Assembly (NCBI GenBank): GCA_017458085.1
Contig: JAFTGE010000030.1
Location: 1 to 49,367 of the forward strand
Length of the DNA stretch: 49,367 bases
Direction: 5' to 3'
DNA from: Oscillospiraceae bacterium
Lineage (GTDB): Bacteria; Bacillota; Clostridia; Oscillospirales; Oscillospiraceae
Below are positions 32,464 to 41,037 of this stretch, in pieces; the first letter of the stretch is position 1, and every line of letters starts with the position of its first letter. The translations under genes were made by a program, and so were the position numbers. A model generated the notes under the pieces. The model was not told the origin of the DNA. It did not search any database and saw only the letters and a program-made list of their open reading frames with translations.

Positions 32464-33423
32464 TTAGAGTTTGGGAGAAGCCGCAATCACTAATTCACCG
32501 TTTCTCTTGTAGACCTCAAACACAAGCGGATTTTCTTCGGCCCAGGACGGATCTATAGCAGCTTTTTCGGTATATTTCTCCCATAGCGTGACGAAATCCG
32601 TAAACACCAGCTTTTCGGCTTCAACTCTTACCCTTTTTGCTTCATCAAAGGTCTCATATGTACCAAGGTTATATCTTTTCCCCTTGAACCCAATCGTGGT
32701 CCTATATCTTCCACAGGAAAAACTAACGCCGCGGAAACCGCTGGTATTATCTGAACGATCTCTTGGTTTCCGTATCCATTCAATACAAGTTCCGTCCACA
32801 AAATTCAAGGTGTCTCCAATGACGCTCTGAACCTCTTTTTTTCTGCACCCACAGCTCGTTGTATTTCCACTCCGAAGCGCGTCCGCAGTTACATCTCTTT
32901 CCTCCCCACAGTCACACCGGCAGCGCCAAATGATAGATCCTTTTTTGTCTCTATCCTCCGTTGGGAAAAGCGCCGTCAGTCTGCCATATCTCTGTCCGCT
33001 TAAATCAACGTTCGAATTGACGCCCTTGTTAGATTCACAGCCACAATTCCACATGCCGTCAACTTTTAGGTTGTGCGCTGTTGCGATTCGGCTTCCCCCG
33101 CAATCGCAGGTACAATACCAGCGCACGCGCCCGTTTTTAGAAGGCTCCCTGCGAATGACGGTGAGCTTTCCAAATCTTTGCCCTGTCAGATCCTCCGCGA
33201 TGCTCCCATTCCGCTTTGTGGTTTTGGGTATACAGCCACAGTTTGTAATGGTTCCGCGCTGCAGTTTCTTTGTCGAGACGTTTATGCTACCGCCGCAATC
33301 ACATTTGCACTCCCATCGCCAATATCTGTCTTCTCTTTCCTGTGTACGATGCAGAGCCGTTAGATGCCCAAATTTCTTTCCTGTTAAATTAAAGTACTTT
33401 TTTCTTACGCGAGGCTCTTCCAT
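32464..33423 (-). CDS. Cys-repeat protein with AP2 DNA-binding domain (3 repeats)
   Basis: A 319-residue protein. Three repeats of about 55-65 residues each read G-x-x-F/Y-G-x-L-T, a short charged loop, W-x-C-x-C-D-C-G and end C-G-C; in the first the cysteines are 39, 41, 43, 62 and 64. They look like zinc-binding modules. After a CIEW linker an AP2 domain follows (SGFRGVSFSCGRYRTTIGF, then KRYNLGTYETFDEAKRV). No HNH nuclease motif is present. It is the last gene of the pilus island, with a weak ribosome site (AGAGAGAC). Prokaryotic AP2 domains are known mostly from mobile endonucleases and integrases; here a DNA-binding regulator seems possible. Confidence 0.8.
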   Translation of the reverse strand: MEEPRVRKKYFNLTGKKFGHLTALHRTQEREDRYWRWECKCDCGGSINVSTKKLQRGTITNCGCIPKTTKRNGSIAEDLTGQRFGKLTVIRREPSKNGRVRWYCTCDCGGSRIATAHNLKVDGMWNCGCESNKGVNSNVDLSGQRYGRLTALFPTEDRDKKGSIIWRCRCDCGEERDVTADALRSGNTTSCGCRKKEVQSVIGDTLNFVDGTCIEWIRKPRDRSDNTSGFRGVSFSCGRYRTTIGFKGKRYNLGTYETFDEAKRVRVEAEKLVFTDFVTLWEKYTEKAAIDPSWAEENPLVFEVYKRNGELVIAASPKL

Positions 33424-33448
33424 GTCTCTCTATTATGGCGCAAAACCA

Positions 33449-33841
33449 TCAAATGGATTCCTGTATTGCTTCATAGGCGCTTGATCCATTAGACGTTATT
33501 TCTGAATCATAGCCTAATCTCCGAATGATTTCATCTGCGCAAACTCCGTTTTCTACAAGTTTATCTACCGTTTCTTGTATTTTTTCCATAACTGCAGCTT
33601 TCTTTTCGCGCTCTTCCTTCTCTGCAATTGCCTTCTCCAATGTGGTAATTTCGCGGTTAAGTATGCGGAGTTGCTTCTTAATTTCCTTAACCCGCTGTTG
33701 CTCGACGAGAATATGCTCTTCGGTATTGCTCAACTCATCTGTCAATCGTATTTTCGCCGCCAGAACACTTTCCAGCCGCTCTGGTGCTTTCTTTTGCTTT
33801 TTTATCGTACTCTTGTTGCGAGTTCCCTTTGGTTTTGCCAT
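33449..33841 (-). CDS. Coiled-coil protein of the pilus island
   Basis: A 130-residue protein with a very basic N-terminus (KPKGTRNKSTIKKQKK) and a long charged helix (about 25-95, RVKEIKKQLRILNREITTLEK). The tail LVENGVCADEIIRRLGYD matches the end of the neighbouring Cys-repeat protein (LVKNGVSTDEILLRLY). Ribosome site AAAGGAAGGACAACA. The basic head plus coiled coil suggests a dimeric nucleic-acid-binding partner of the Cys-repeat proteins; function unknown. Confidence 0.7.
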   Translation of the reverse strand: MAKPKGTRNKSTIKKQKKAPERLESVLAAKIRLTDELSNTEEHILVEQQRVKEIKKQLRILNREITTLEKAIAEKEEREKKAAVMEKIQETVDKLVENGVCADEIIRRLGYDSEITSNGSSAYEAIQESI

Positions 33842-33861
33842 TGTTGTCCTTCCTTTATTCT

Positions 33862-34392
33862 TTAACGTGGAAATACAGAGTATAGCCTAAGCAGGATTTC
33901 GTCCGTGCTGACCCCATTCTTCACAAGATATTTGATTTGCTTCATCGCGCGAGACTTTTCCCGAGGCAAACATTTACCACAGCACCATCGATCCCCTGTA
34001 ACAAGAAAATTTCCCCTCACAAGAACTTCATTTCCACAGTCGCACCGGCAGCGCCAAAGCACACCTCCACCTTGTCGACCCTCAACAGGCTCCAAAGCAA
34101 GCAGTTTTCCATAACGTTTCCCTTGATGGTTAGTCGCCCGTTCCGCTAACATTTCACGCCGCAAACAGCCGCAGCTTGCAATACTCCCGGTTGCAAGTAA
34201 TTTAGCGCTGACAAGGACTTCTTCTCCACAATCACAATGACACCGCCAAACAATGCTGCCGCCTTGTCTCTTAGCTGTCGGCTCAATTGCGACAAGCCGA
34301 CCATAGCGAACACCTGTGCGATCAACGGCACGTCCACTCAATAGAGCAATATCGCAAGTAGCCGGATCATATTTTTTCAGTTTCCCACTCAT
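33862..34392 (-). CDS. Cys-repeat protein without AP2 domain (2 repeats)
   Basis: A 176-residue protein with two Cys repeats (GVRYGRLVAIEPT ... WRCHCDCGEE ... SCGC; GKRYGKLLALEP ... WRCRCDCGNE ... CCGKC). In place of AP2 it ends with a short helical tail (MKQIKYLVKNGVSTDEILLRL) that recurs in the next gene. The second ATG (34392) is chosen because GGGGAA lies at proper spacing. It starts 78 bp after the second sortase on the same strand. Confidence 0.75.
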   Translation of the reverse strand: MSGKLKKYDPATCDIALLSGRAVDRTGVRYGRLVAIEPTAKRQGGSIVWRCHCDCGEEVLVSAKLLATGSIASCGCLRREMLAERATNHQGKRYGKLLALEPVEGRQGGGVLWRCRCDCGNEVLVRGNFLVTGDRWCCGKCLPREKSRAMKQIKYLVKNGVSTDEILLRLYSVFPR

Positions 34393-34469
34393 GACCATTT
34401 CCCCTATGGCGCGATTTCAACGCAGTAAAAAGAAAGCAAAAACATATGTAGCAGCCTGTTGGCCGAAAT

Positions 34470-35300
34470 TTATACGATTCTCTTTGCCACAACAACAAGC
34501 CGTCCATCAGCCGTGTGGTAGTTACAAGTGGACAGCACCAACAAATCGTCGCCATACTCTGCGCTTATCCCTGTATCATACAGGGCAGCCTGTTTGACCT
34601 CGCGGATATACTCTGTAAAAATATTTTCATCCGAGAGATCTGTATATTCATAGTATCGGAACACATTGTTCTCATTGTCATCATAGATGCGGCTAAGAAA
34701 AACCGCTATAATCTCATATTCTCGATGCTCATACAGGGTATCAAATTGAAAAACCGGATGTTCATTTCTAAACTCTTCATCCATATACTTAGGAAGCTGC
34801 CCAAACATAGTTTTGTTTTGCATATGATGCCCATAGATAATGTAATAATTTCCGTCAGCGGGACATCTGCCATCAATAAACAGAACACCGCTGCCGGAAT
34901 ATGAGCCATCAAATGCCCTGTTCAGATAGTAATCCGGTCTATCCGGCGAGTACATAACAGGATAGTTCACACTGGTTCCATCCATGCAGAGCCATCCAAA
35001 CAAATCCGAGTTAAGCTCATATAATGGCAGGTACTGATCTAAAATGGTTTTTTGTTCTTGCTCACTCTCTGGATCGCTTTCATGCTCAAGCAATACATCT
35101 GATTCTTTTTCATTTGTCTCCAATTCTTGTCCGCGAATGATCTCCTGCGGTTCTCTCTGATTTTTGATTTCGGCTAATTCTGTAAACGCATTCTTTTCTT
35201 CTTGAGCCCGAAGCAGTTCAGTGGCTAAATGATACCCCGAAAAACAGAGGATACCGGCAAAAACCAGACCAAGTAAAGATAAGATCCATCCACGCTTCAC
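34470..35300 (-). CDS. Class B sortase 2
   Basis: A 276-residue membrane transpeptidase. It has one N-terminal helix (ILSLLGLVFAGILCFSGYHLA), an acidic linker, and a sortase B core with WLCMDGTSVNYPVM, catalytic His in IIYGHHMQNKTMFG, Cys in LVLSTCNYH and Arg in DGRLVVVA. The GTG start follows GAGGAGTTTAATAAT. It is the second sortase of the locus and follows the two-domain pilin, so it may anchor the finished pilus to the wall while sortase 1 polymerises it; this division is inferred. Confidence 0.9.
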   Translation of the reverse strand: MKRGWILSLLGLVFAGILCFSGYHLATELLRAQEEKNAFTELAEIKNQREPQEIIRGQELETNEKESDVLLEHESDPESEQEQKTILDQYLPLYELNSDLFGWLCMDGTSVNYPVMYSPDRPDYYLNRAFDGSYSGSGVLFIDGRCPADGNYYIIYGHHMQNKTMFGQLPKYMDEEFRNEHPVFQFDTLYEHREYEIIAVFLSRIYDDNENNVFRYYEYTDLSDENIFTEYIREVKQAALYDTGISAEYGDDLLVLSTCNYHTADGRLVVVAKRIV

Positions 35301-35407
35301 ATTATTAAACTCCTCTATGTCCGATAATTGAGCAGGAGATCACTCAAACAATGGGCGACCTCCTGTATAATTCACAAACCGTTTCATGCTTACGCATAAA
35401 AGGAGAG

Positions 35408-36415
35408 TTATTCTTGCTTTCTCTTTTTGATTATAATAACAGTGCTTAATCCTATTACACCGATAGCAAACAGGAGATACCAGCCAGCCAAATATGTTTC
35501 GTCACCGGTTTTGGGTCCAAATGTCCCCGCATCGAAAACGTTCCTAAAAACGGGCGACCCCGCTGCCATACCATCTCTATCAGTATAGGTAACATCCAGG
35601 ATGATCTTTCTGTTTTGGGCAGATACAGTGATGGTCAGCGTATATATTTCAGAATCATAAGTGTATCGGCTATCTTTGCCAGGGATCTCCCGAATTGTAT
35701 AAGTGTAGGTATTGCCTACATCATTTTCATCAAAATACATCCACCCAAACTCATAAGAGCCATGCCCCTTTTGATCCATATAGAGGGTGCCAGTAACTGT
35801 ATCCGTTGTCGCACTGGCGTTCTCCGGCATAGGAGCGTCCTTCTGATTCGGAATCATAGCGAAGGTAAAGACGGAATCCTTTGGCGGTGTGCCATGTTTC
35901 GCACTCACGATCTTCTCGACAGGAGGGTCGAATTTCGCCGGTTCGGGTTTGGAATAGACGTTAACAAAGCTCGCCGTATCAAGCTTCTCATCATCTGTTC
36001 CGGTCAGCACGGTTGTCGCGCCAAGCGTCCACTCCTCATCCATAGTCACATAAACGGTCAGCGTATATACTGTCGTATCGTATGTACAGTCTTTGTTGTC
36101 GCCTGTGACCTCATAGATCGTATAGGTATAGACACCTGTATGCGAAAATTCGAGATCCAGCGTTGAAGAACCTTCGCCGATAATCTCCATGCGATATATA
36201 CCGCCTTCTCCGCCTTTCGGCAGGGGAGCATTTTTAGTCTGAGCAGCGAGCTCAACGACAAAGGTATCCACAGAATCCAGTACCGGCCCTTCAAGTGTGA
36301 CTCTCACCGGAACAGATGCAAGCACCGACTCCGCCCCATCGTCCGCAAAAGCCGGAACCGATAGAACAAAAAGCAACGCCAGTACCAAAATATAACTAAA
36401 AACTCTCTTGTTCAT
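35408..36415 (-). CDS. Two-domain FctA/Spy0128-like pilin (basal or minor)
   Basis: A 335-residue exported protein. Signal peptide (VLALLFVLSVPAFADD), then two pilin isopeptide-type domains. Each runs FVVELAAQ or FTFAMIPNQ ... YTYTIYEVTGD or YTYTIREIPG ... FVNVY or FRNVF. The C-terminal anchor reads GPKTGD, hydrophobic helix, KKRKQE. The sorting motif (GPKTG) differs from that of the three major pilins. AGGAGGT precedes the ATG. It lies between the two sortases and is the best candidate for the wall-linked basal pilin. Confidence 0.85.
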   Translation of the reverse strand: MNKRVFSYILVLALLFVLSVPAFADDGAESVLASVPVRVTLEGPVLDSVDTFVVELAAQTKNAPLPKGGEGGIYRMEIIGEGSSTLDLEFSHTGVYTYTIYEVTGDNKDCTYDTTVYTLTVYVTMDEEWTLGATTVLTGTDDEKLDTASFVNVYSKPEPAKFDPPVEKIVSAKHGTPPKDSVFTFAMIPNQKDAPMPENASATTDTVTGTLYMDQKGHGSYEFGWMYFDENDVGNTYTYTIREIPGKDSRYTYDSEIYTLTITVSAQNRKIILDVTYTDRDGMAAGSPVFRNVFDAGTFGPKTGDETYLAGWYLLFAIGVIGLSTVIIIKKRKQE

Positions 36416-36437
36416 ACCATTTTACCTCCTGTAAGGT

Positions 36438-37184
36438 TTATGTATGTCTGTTCATAGCGGTAATTACAATAGTCCTCGCATCGGTGAATTCCGAAGAGCA
36501 GGTTGACAACGTAAAGAACTGAACGGGATCACCCAGTTCCGGCATATCCTCGCTGATATAAACGGCGTTTTCGAGAATATAACGAATTACGACGTCGGGT
36601 TCTCGGTTTTGCGTAACATCGAAGATGCTGTCATCTGAGGCAGAGACAAGCAAGAGCGCAAGTACATTTAGATCGTAGACAGCGTCCGTTGTCATTAGAA
36701 TACCAGTGGTGTTCTCCTGAAAGAACTTCGCATCCTTATACAGATCCAAATCGCCAAACATATTGCTGTTAGCCATATGGTGGCCGTAGACTAAATTGTA
36801 GCAATCCGAAAAATCCTCATTATTCCGACAGTCGAGAAAAATGCTGCCAGCGAGGGCAAAATGCCCATAAACATCGGTATTGATGTAGGTGAGATTCGTT
36901 TCGCCTTGAAGAATGGGATAATCAATCTTTGTCCCATCCATACTGACCCAGCCTTTGACATCCGGATTGATCGCCAGCAATTCCTCAAAGGAGGGGCCTC
37001 CCTCAGCTTCAACATCGGGCTTAAGCTCCTGCATCTGGATCATCACGTTCTGCGCCGCACTGTAGATTTGCTTATTATCCCAAAGGGCGTATGCTGAATA
37101 GGTGCCGAAAAGAATCAATACCAGGATGACCGCAAGGCTCACAAAGGAATTGACCATTCTTACACAGGTTCTGGAAAATGACAT
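36438..37184 (-). CDS. Class B sortase 1 (candidate pilin polymerase)
   Basis: A 248-residue membrane transpeptidase. One N-terminal helix (FVSLAVILVLILFGTYSAYAL), then GWVSMDGTKIDYPIL, catalytic His in LVYGHHMANSNMFGDL, Cys in TLSTCSSEF and Arg in DARTIVI. The ATG at 37184 is 11 bases behind AAAGGAG. It follows three tandem pilin genes after a 14-bp hairpin, the same order as in streptococcal FCT pilus loci where a class B sortase builds the FctA shaft. Confidence 0.9.
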   Translation of the reverse strand: MSFSRTCVRMVNSFVSLAVILVLILFGTYSAYALWDNKQIYSAAQNVMIQMQELKPDVEAEGGPSFEELLAINPDVKGWVSMDGTKIDYPILQGETNLTYINTDVYGHFALAGSIFLDCRNNEDFSDCYNLVYGHHMANSNMFGDLDLYKDAKFFQENTTGILMTTDAVYDLNVLALLLVSASDDSIFDVTQNREPDVVIRYILENAVYISEDMPELGDPVQFFTLSTCSSEFTDARTIVITAMNRHT

Positions 37185-37217
37185 GTAACGATCAACTCCT
37201 TTCAAAGTCTTGCTCTG

Positions 37218-37251
37218 CCCGGCATATGGGGTCTAAGCCCCATATGCCGGG
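37218..37251 (-). repeat. Intercistronic hairpin between pilin genes and sortase 1
   Basis: CCCGGCATATGGGG (37218-37231) and CCCCATATGCCGGG (37238-37251) form a perfect 14-bp stem with loop TCTAAG and no T-run. It may stabilise the pilin message and lower expression of the sortase. Confidence 0.6.
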
Positions 37252-37265
37252 TAAATACGAAATGA

Positions 37266-38300
37266 TTAGTCGTCCGCGTAACGACGCTTGCGAATGGCCA
37301 TAATGAACAGCGCGGCAACGACCACGACTGCAATCAAAATGTAGGGAATGCTGTCGAGAGAGATACCGGTCTGGATCTCGGTTTTCTTCTCGTTGGTGAT
37401 CTCCACGGTGTCCTTATCCTCAGCCTCGATGCCGCCGGAGCCGGAGCCGGTCTCCTGGTTGTCGGAGTTGGCATAGGTGGCAGTGTAGCCCTCGTCGCTG
37501 TTCAAATCTCCGGTGGTATGCTTTTCGGCCTCAACAACGGTATAGGTCACGCCAGCCGGAATGTTGGTGAAGACAGCGCTGTCGCCATGCTTGAGGGTGA
37601 TCGTAGTGCTGACAGTACCGTCCTCGCCAAAGGTCAGCGTCTGCTCATCGCCGCCCGCGACACTGAACGTGATAGCGTTCCCGGCCTTTTCGCCGCCGTT
37701 GAAGGTAACGAGAATATCGAACGGCTTGGTGTTATCAGACAGGTTGCCGGTAACCTTCTTGGAAACGGTCAGCTGACCCACGCCATATTCATTGGTGAAT
37801 GCAGCGTCCTCAGAAGTGGGCTCATCGCCGCCAATTTTCTGGTCCTGCTCACCGTCCTCGGTCAGAGAGAACACGGCCACATAAACCTTCAGCTCATTTT
37901 CAGTTCCGTCGCCAGCCTTCTCGTTAATGACTGTGACAACGACTTCAATCGCGGTTTCATCATAGGTGACACCAAGGGTATCTCCCTTATTCTCCGTCAC
38001 GGTATACTTATACACACCCATCTTGGTGTAGTTGGGGAATTCAATCGTGATGTCCAGCCCCTTAGAGGTATCAACATCACCGACGGTAATCAAGGAAGTA
38101 TCGGGGTTGTTCTTATTTGCCTCGACGGTGAAGCTCAGCGTTTCAGACGGGATCGTCTTGCCGTCACCACCGGAGACCGTGTACTCTTTTGCCACCGTGA
38201 TTGCTTCGTGAGTAGCGGAGGGGGCGTCATCCGCAAAAGCGGTGACACTCAGCGCAAGCATCATAACGATAGCCAGCGCAATGGAAAGAAATTTTTTCAT
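37266..38300 (-). CDS. FctA/Spy0128-like major pilin, paralogue 3
   Basis: A 344-residue wall-linked pilin. Signal peptide (LAIVMMLALSVTAFADD). Two isopeptide-type domains: Lys in ITVAKEYT, Glu in YKYTVTEN, Asn in FTNEY, then Lys in LTVSKKVTGN, Glu in YTVVEAE, Asn in ITNEK. This arrangement suggests intramolecular Lys-Asn bonds. The C-terminal signal is EIQTGISLDSIPY, then a helix and KRRYADD. AAAGAGGAGAA precedes the ATG. It is the last of three tandem paralogues. Confidence 0.88.
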   Translation of the reverse strand: MKKFLSIALAIVMMLALSVTAFADDAPSATHEAITVAKEYTVSGGDGKTIPSETLSFTVEANKNNPDTSLITVGDVDTSKGLDITIEFPNYTKMGVYKYTVTENKGDTLGVTYDETAIEVVVTVINEKAGDGTENELKVYVAVFSLTEDGEQDQKIGGDEPTSEDAAFTNEYGVGQLTVSKKVTGNLSDNTKPFDILVTFNGGEKAGNAITFSVAGGDEQTLTFGEDGTVSTTITLKHGDSAVFTNIPAGVTYTVVEAEKHTTGDLNSDEGYTATYANSDNQETGSGSGGIEAEDKDTVEITNEKKTEIQTGISLDSIPYILIAVVVVAALFIMAIRKRRYADD

Positions 38301-38328
38301 GTATTTTTCTCCTCTTTGATTTATTTGA

Positions 38329-39357
38329 TCAAACCTCGGCGCTGCGGCGCTTGTTAAGCACCATCACCACACTGGCCGCAAGAACCACTGCTGCGATCAG
38401 CACATAGGGAAGGCTGTCGAGAGAAATACCGGTATCGACTTCCGTTTTCTTTTCGTTGTTGACGGTTACAGTGTCTTTATCTCCAGCCGCAATTTTCAGC
38501 TCGGAATCAGAGTTGGTATAGGTAACGGTATAGCCTTCCTCCGTGGTGGTGATGTCCTGTCCAGCAGTCGCAATGTGCTTACTGTCCTCAACAACGGTAT
38601 AGGTTACACCGGCAGGGATATTGGTAAAGACGGCGCTTTGGGTACTGCTGAGCTCGACGTCGATCTCAGCCTTTCCATCGGAGAAAGAAAGAGTCTTCTC
38701 ATCGCCACCCGCAACAGTATAAGTAATATCATTGGCAGCATTATCACCGCCGGTAAAGGTGACCTTGATGGTGAACTTCTTGGTGTTGCTGGCAAGGTTG
38801 CCGCTGACCTGCTTGGTTACTGTCAGCTGGCCCATTCCAAACGTATTCTTAAACTCCGAATCCTCGGTCTTTTCCGCCGAAGCGCTACCCTTATGGATAG
38901 CAACGGTGGAAGTCAACTCATCCGCTGTAGTGTCAGTGGAGCTATTGGTCACAGTTACGACCACATAGATCGGAGTGGTGTCGTAGGTCTCGCCAAGCAC
39001 AGCACCTTGCTTTTCAGTAATGGTGTAAGTGTATACACCAACCTTCGTATAGGTGGGGAAGTTAATCGGGAAATCAGTTTTGAGCTCCGTGCTGCTGGTG
39101 ATGGTTACCTTGTTGTCCTTGTTCTCGCCGACGGTGGGAAGTGCGCTGACACCGCCATCCACACCGGAAACCAAAGCGACATCAAACTCCAATGTCTCAC
39201 CCGGGGTGGTGTTGCCGCCGTCCAGGGTGTATTCCTTGGTCACATTCACAGAATTAGGGGTAACGCTGGGGCCAGCGGGTTCGCCGTCCGCAAAAGCGGT
39301 GACGGAGAGTGCGAGCATCATGACGATAGCAAGCACAATGGAAAGAATTCTTTTCAT
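38329..39357 (-). CDS. FctA/Spy0128-like major pilin, paralogue 2
   Basis: A 342-residue pilin with the same architecture as its neighbours: near-identical signal peptide, domain 1 (VNVTKEYTLDGG ... YTYTITEKQG ... FKNTFG), domain 2 (LTVTKQVSGNL ... YTVVED ... VNNEKK) and the sorting signal EVDTGISLDSLPY with tail KRRSAEV. The ribosome site AAAGGAG is strong. The signal and anchor are much more conserved than the middle domains, as expected for antigenically diversifying shaft proteins. Confidence 0.88.
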   Translation of the reverse strand: MKRILSIVLAIVMMLALSVTAFADGEPAGPSVTPNSVNVTKEYTLDGGNTTPGETLEFDVALVSGVDGGVSALPTVGENKDNKVTITSSTELKTDFPINFPTYTKVGVYTYTITEKQGAVLGETYDTTPIYVVVTVTNSSTDTTADELTSTVAIHKGSASAEKTEDSEFKNTFGMGQLTVTKQVSGNLASNTKKFTIKVTFTGGDNAANDITYTVAGGDEKTLSFSDGKAEIDVELSSTQSAVFTNIPAGVTYTVVEDSKHIATAGQDITTTEEGYTVTYTNSDSELKIAAGDKDTVTVNNEKKTEVDTGISLDSLPYVLIAAVVLAASVVMVLNKRRSAEV

Positions 39358-39384
39358 ATTCGTTTCTCCTTTGTTTCAGTCTGA

Positions 39385-40389
39385 TCAGACCTCGGCGTTG
39401 CGGCGCTTATTGATGATCATGACGACCGCAGCAGCCAGGACGACGGCAACGATCAGAATGTAGGGCAGGCTGTCCAGCGTGATTCCGGTATCAACCTCAG
39501 CCGTCTTTGTGTTGGTGATGGTGACAGTAACGTCGCCCTTAGAAGTCATAGCAGTTGCTGTTGTAACTTCACCCGTAGTGGTGTAACCGTCACTTGAGTA
39601 ATCTGCCTCGTCAACAATATAAGTTGCAGTCGCAGGAACATTAGAGAAGGTAATGGTATCGCCGTCTTTTACCTGAATCGTGACAGTGTTGTTGCTAACG
39701 GTCTGCGCATCGGTGTACTTACCACCGGTATAGGTGATCGCACTCTTAATGGACTCTCCCTCAGCAGGTGCAAAAGTGACTGTAACATCAAAGTATTTGC
39801 TCTTATCACCCATGTTTCCGCTTACAACCTTAGCGACCTTGAGTGTACCGTTTTGATAGGTGTTTGCAATCGTACCGGTCTTGTCCGCATCGGTGTTGCC
39901 GTTTTCAACGTGAACAGCCGCTACACGGATTTTGTTATCACCGTCCTGGATGACCGTGACAACAAGTTTCATGGTCTGCACGGCATCATCCTTATAATAA
40001 GTAACGCCAGAAGTCGTTCCTACAGTTTCATTGAAGGTGTAGGTATAAATGCCAACAGCTGTGTATGTTGGGAGTGTAATAGTGGCAGTTCCTTCGGTCG
40101 TGGTGCTGTTCAGTGTGATATCCGCAATTTTTTCGGGAACAGGCGCGGTCGATGTGTTAACCACGGTGCCATCAGCCAAAACACCACCGTTCTCTACATT
40201 GGTGCAAGTGAACGCGCTAAAGGTAAAGGTCTCTTCCGGCTGGGTGCCGCCGTCAGTTGCTGTATATGTCACCTTAAACGTGGCGGTAGTCGCGTCCGTA
40301 TAGGTCACGGGGTCGTCGTCCGCAAATGCGGTGACACTGAGACTGAGAACCAGAACGAGTGCCAGAAGAACAGAAATCGTCTTTTTCAT
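39385..40389 (-). CDS. FctA/Spy0128-like major pilin, paralogue 1
   Basis: A 334-residue pilin. Signal peptide (LALVLVLSLSVTAFADD), domain 1 with YTYTFNETVG and IANTYQNG, domain 2 with LKVAKVVSGNMGD, YIVDEADY and ITNTKTA, then EVDTGITLDSLPY and KRRNAEV. Its first domain departs most from the others: the first-strand Lys is less clear (FKVTYT), so the first isopeptide bond may be absent. Ribosome site GGAGGTTC. It is the first pilin after the SipA-like gene. Confidence 0.87.
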   Translation of the reverse strand: MKKTISVLLALVLVLSLSVTAFADDDPVTYTDATTATFKVTYTATDGGTQPEETFTFSAFTCTNVENGGVLADGTVVNTSTAPVPEKIADITLNSTTTEGTATITLPTYTAVGIYTYTFNETVGTTSGVTYYKDDAVQTMKLVVTVIQDGDNKIRVAAVHVENGNTDADKTGTIANTYQNGTLKVAKVVSGNMGDKSKYFDVTVTFAPAEGESIKSAITYTGGKYTDAQTVSNNTVTIQVKDGDTITFSNVPATATYIVDEADYSSDGYTTTGEVTTATAMTSKGDVTVTITNTKTAEVDTGITLDSLPYILIVAVVLAAAVVMIINKRRNAEV

Positions 40390-40434
40390 TCGTTTAGAAC
40401 CTCCAATTATAGTTAGATCAAATGATTATGTTGT

Positions 40435-40452
40435 CTCGCCTTGACAGGCGAG
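40435..40452 (-). repeat. Small hairpin between SipA-like and pilin genes
   Basis: CTCGCC (40435-40440) and GGCGAG (40447-40452). No T-run on the minus strand. It may be a processing or stability element ahead of the pilin message. Confidence 0.4.
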
Positions 40453-40476
40453 GTAATGAAAGGAAGCGTGACCTTG

Positions 40477-41037
40477 TCACAGTTCTCTTCGGCGCAGGAT
40501 GGTAATGACCTTACCCTGCACTTGATTGTAGGACACCGGGCCAAAGTCCCGGCTGTCCTCGGAATTGGTGCGATAATCGCCAAGGAGAAAGACATGTCCC
40601 TCCGGCACATGAAAGGGGTATTCCAGCGGTTCTCGCGCATAGGTGGGATAAATGATCTCGCCGCCCTGCACCGTTCCGTTGACGGTAAGCGTCCCGGTTT
40701 CGCTGAGATAAATATTGTCGTTCTCGTTTGCTGCAATACGTCCGATATACTGTCGGCCATCCACAGTGCAGACAACAATATCGCCTTTGCTGTACTCCTG
40801 CTGTAACCGAAAAGCAATGATGAGGTCGCCATCCTTAACAGCAGGGAACATATCTTGGCCCTTTGCTTGTGTAATTAGGAAAACATGTGAAAGCAGGAGC
40901 CACGCAACGGCGGCGATCACAACGATGCGGATGATGAGCTGAATCAGCTCCGCCCGAAACCGCACGGATTCCGTCCGCTTTGCAATGATACCCGCCGTAG
41001 TATTCGGCGCGTTGTTTCTTTTATCCGCCAGGATCAC
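40477..41037 (-). CDS. Signal-peptidase-I homologue without catalytic dyad (SipA-like pilus chaperone)
   Basis: A 186-residue membrane protein of the LepB family. The GTG start at 41037 follows AGGAGAGGCG and overlaps the upstream stop by 17 bases; the longer frame upstream has no start signal. A membrane helix (IIRIVVIAAVAWLLLSHVF) is followed by GQDMFPAVKDGDLII, where the catalytic Ser of the usual GxSMxP is Asp62, and YIGRIAA, where the catalytic Lys is Gly99. The remaining box GHVFLLGDYRTNSEDSRDFG is conserved. As I recall, S. pyogenes SipA also has Asp and Gly at these positions and is needed for pilus assembly. So this is probably a chaperone, not a peptidase. Confidence 0.88.
   Translation of the reverse strand: MILADKRNNAPNTTAGIIAKRTESVRFRAELIQLIIRIVVIAAVAWLLLSHVFLITQAKGQDMFPAVKDGDLIIAFRLQQEYSKGDIVVCTVDGRQYIGRIAANENDNIYLSETGTLTVNGTVQGGEIIYPTYAREPLEYPFHVPEGHVFLLGDYRTNSEDSRDFGPVSYNQVQGKVITILRRREL

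Noticed and set aside
40411-40425. TATAAT-like box before the first pilin as a promoter
   Set aside because: The box lies only a few bases from the ribosome site, leaving no room for a leader, and has no matching -35.
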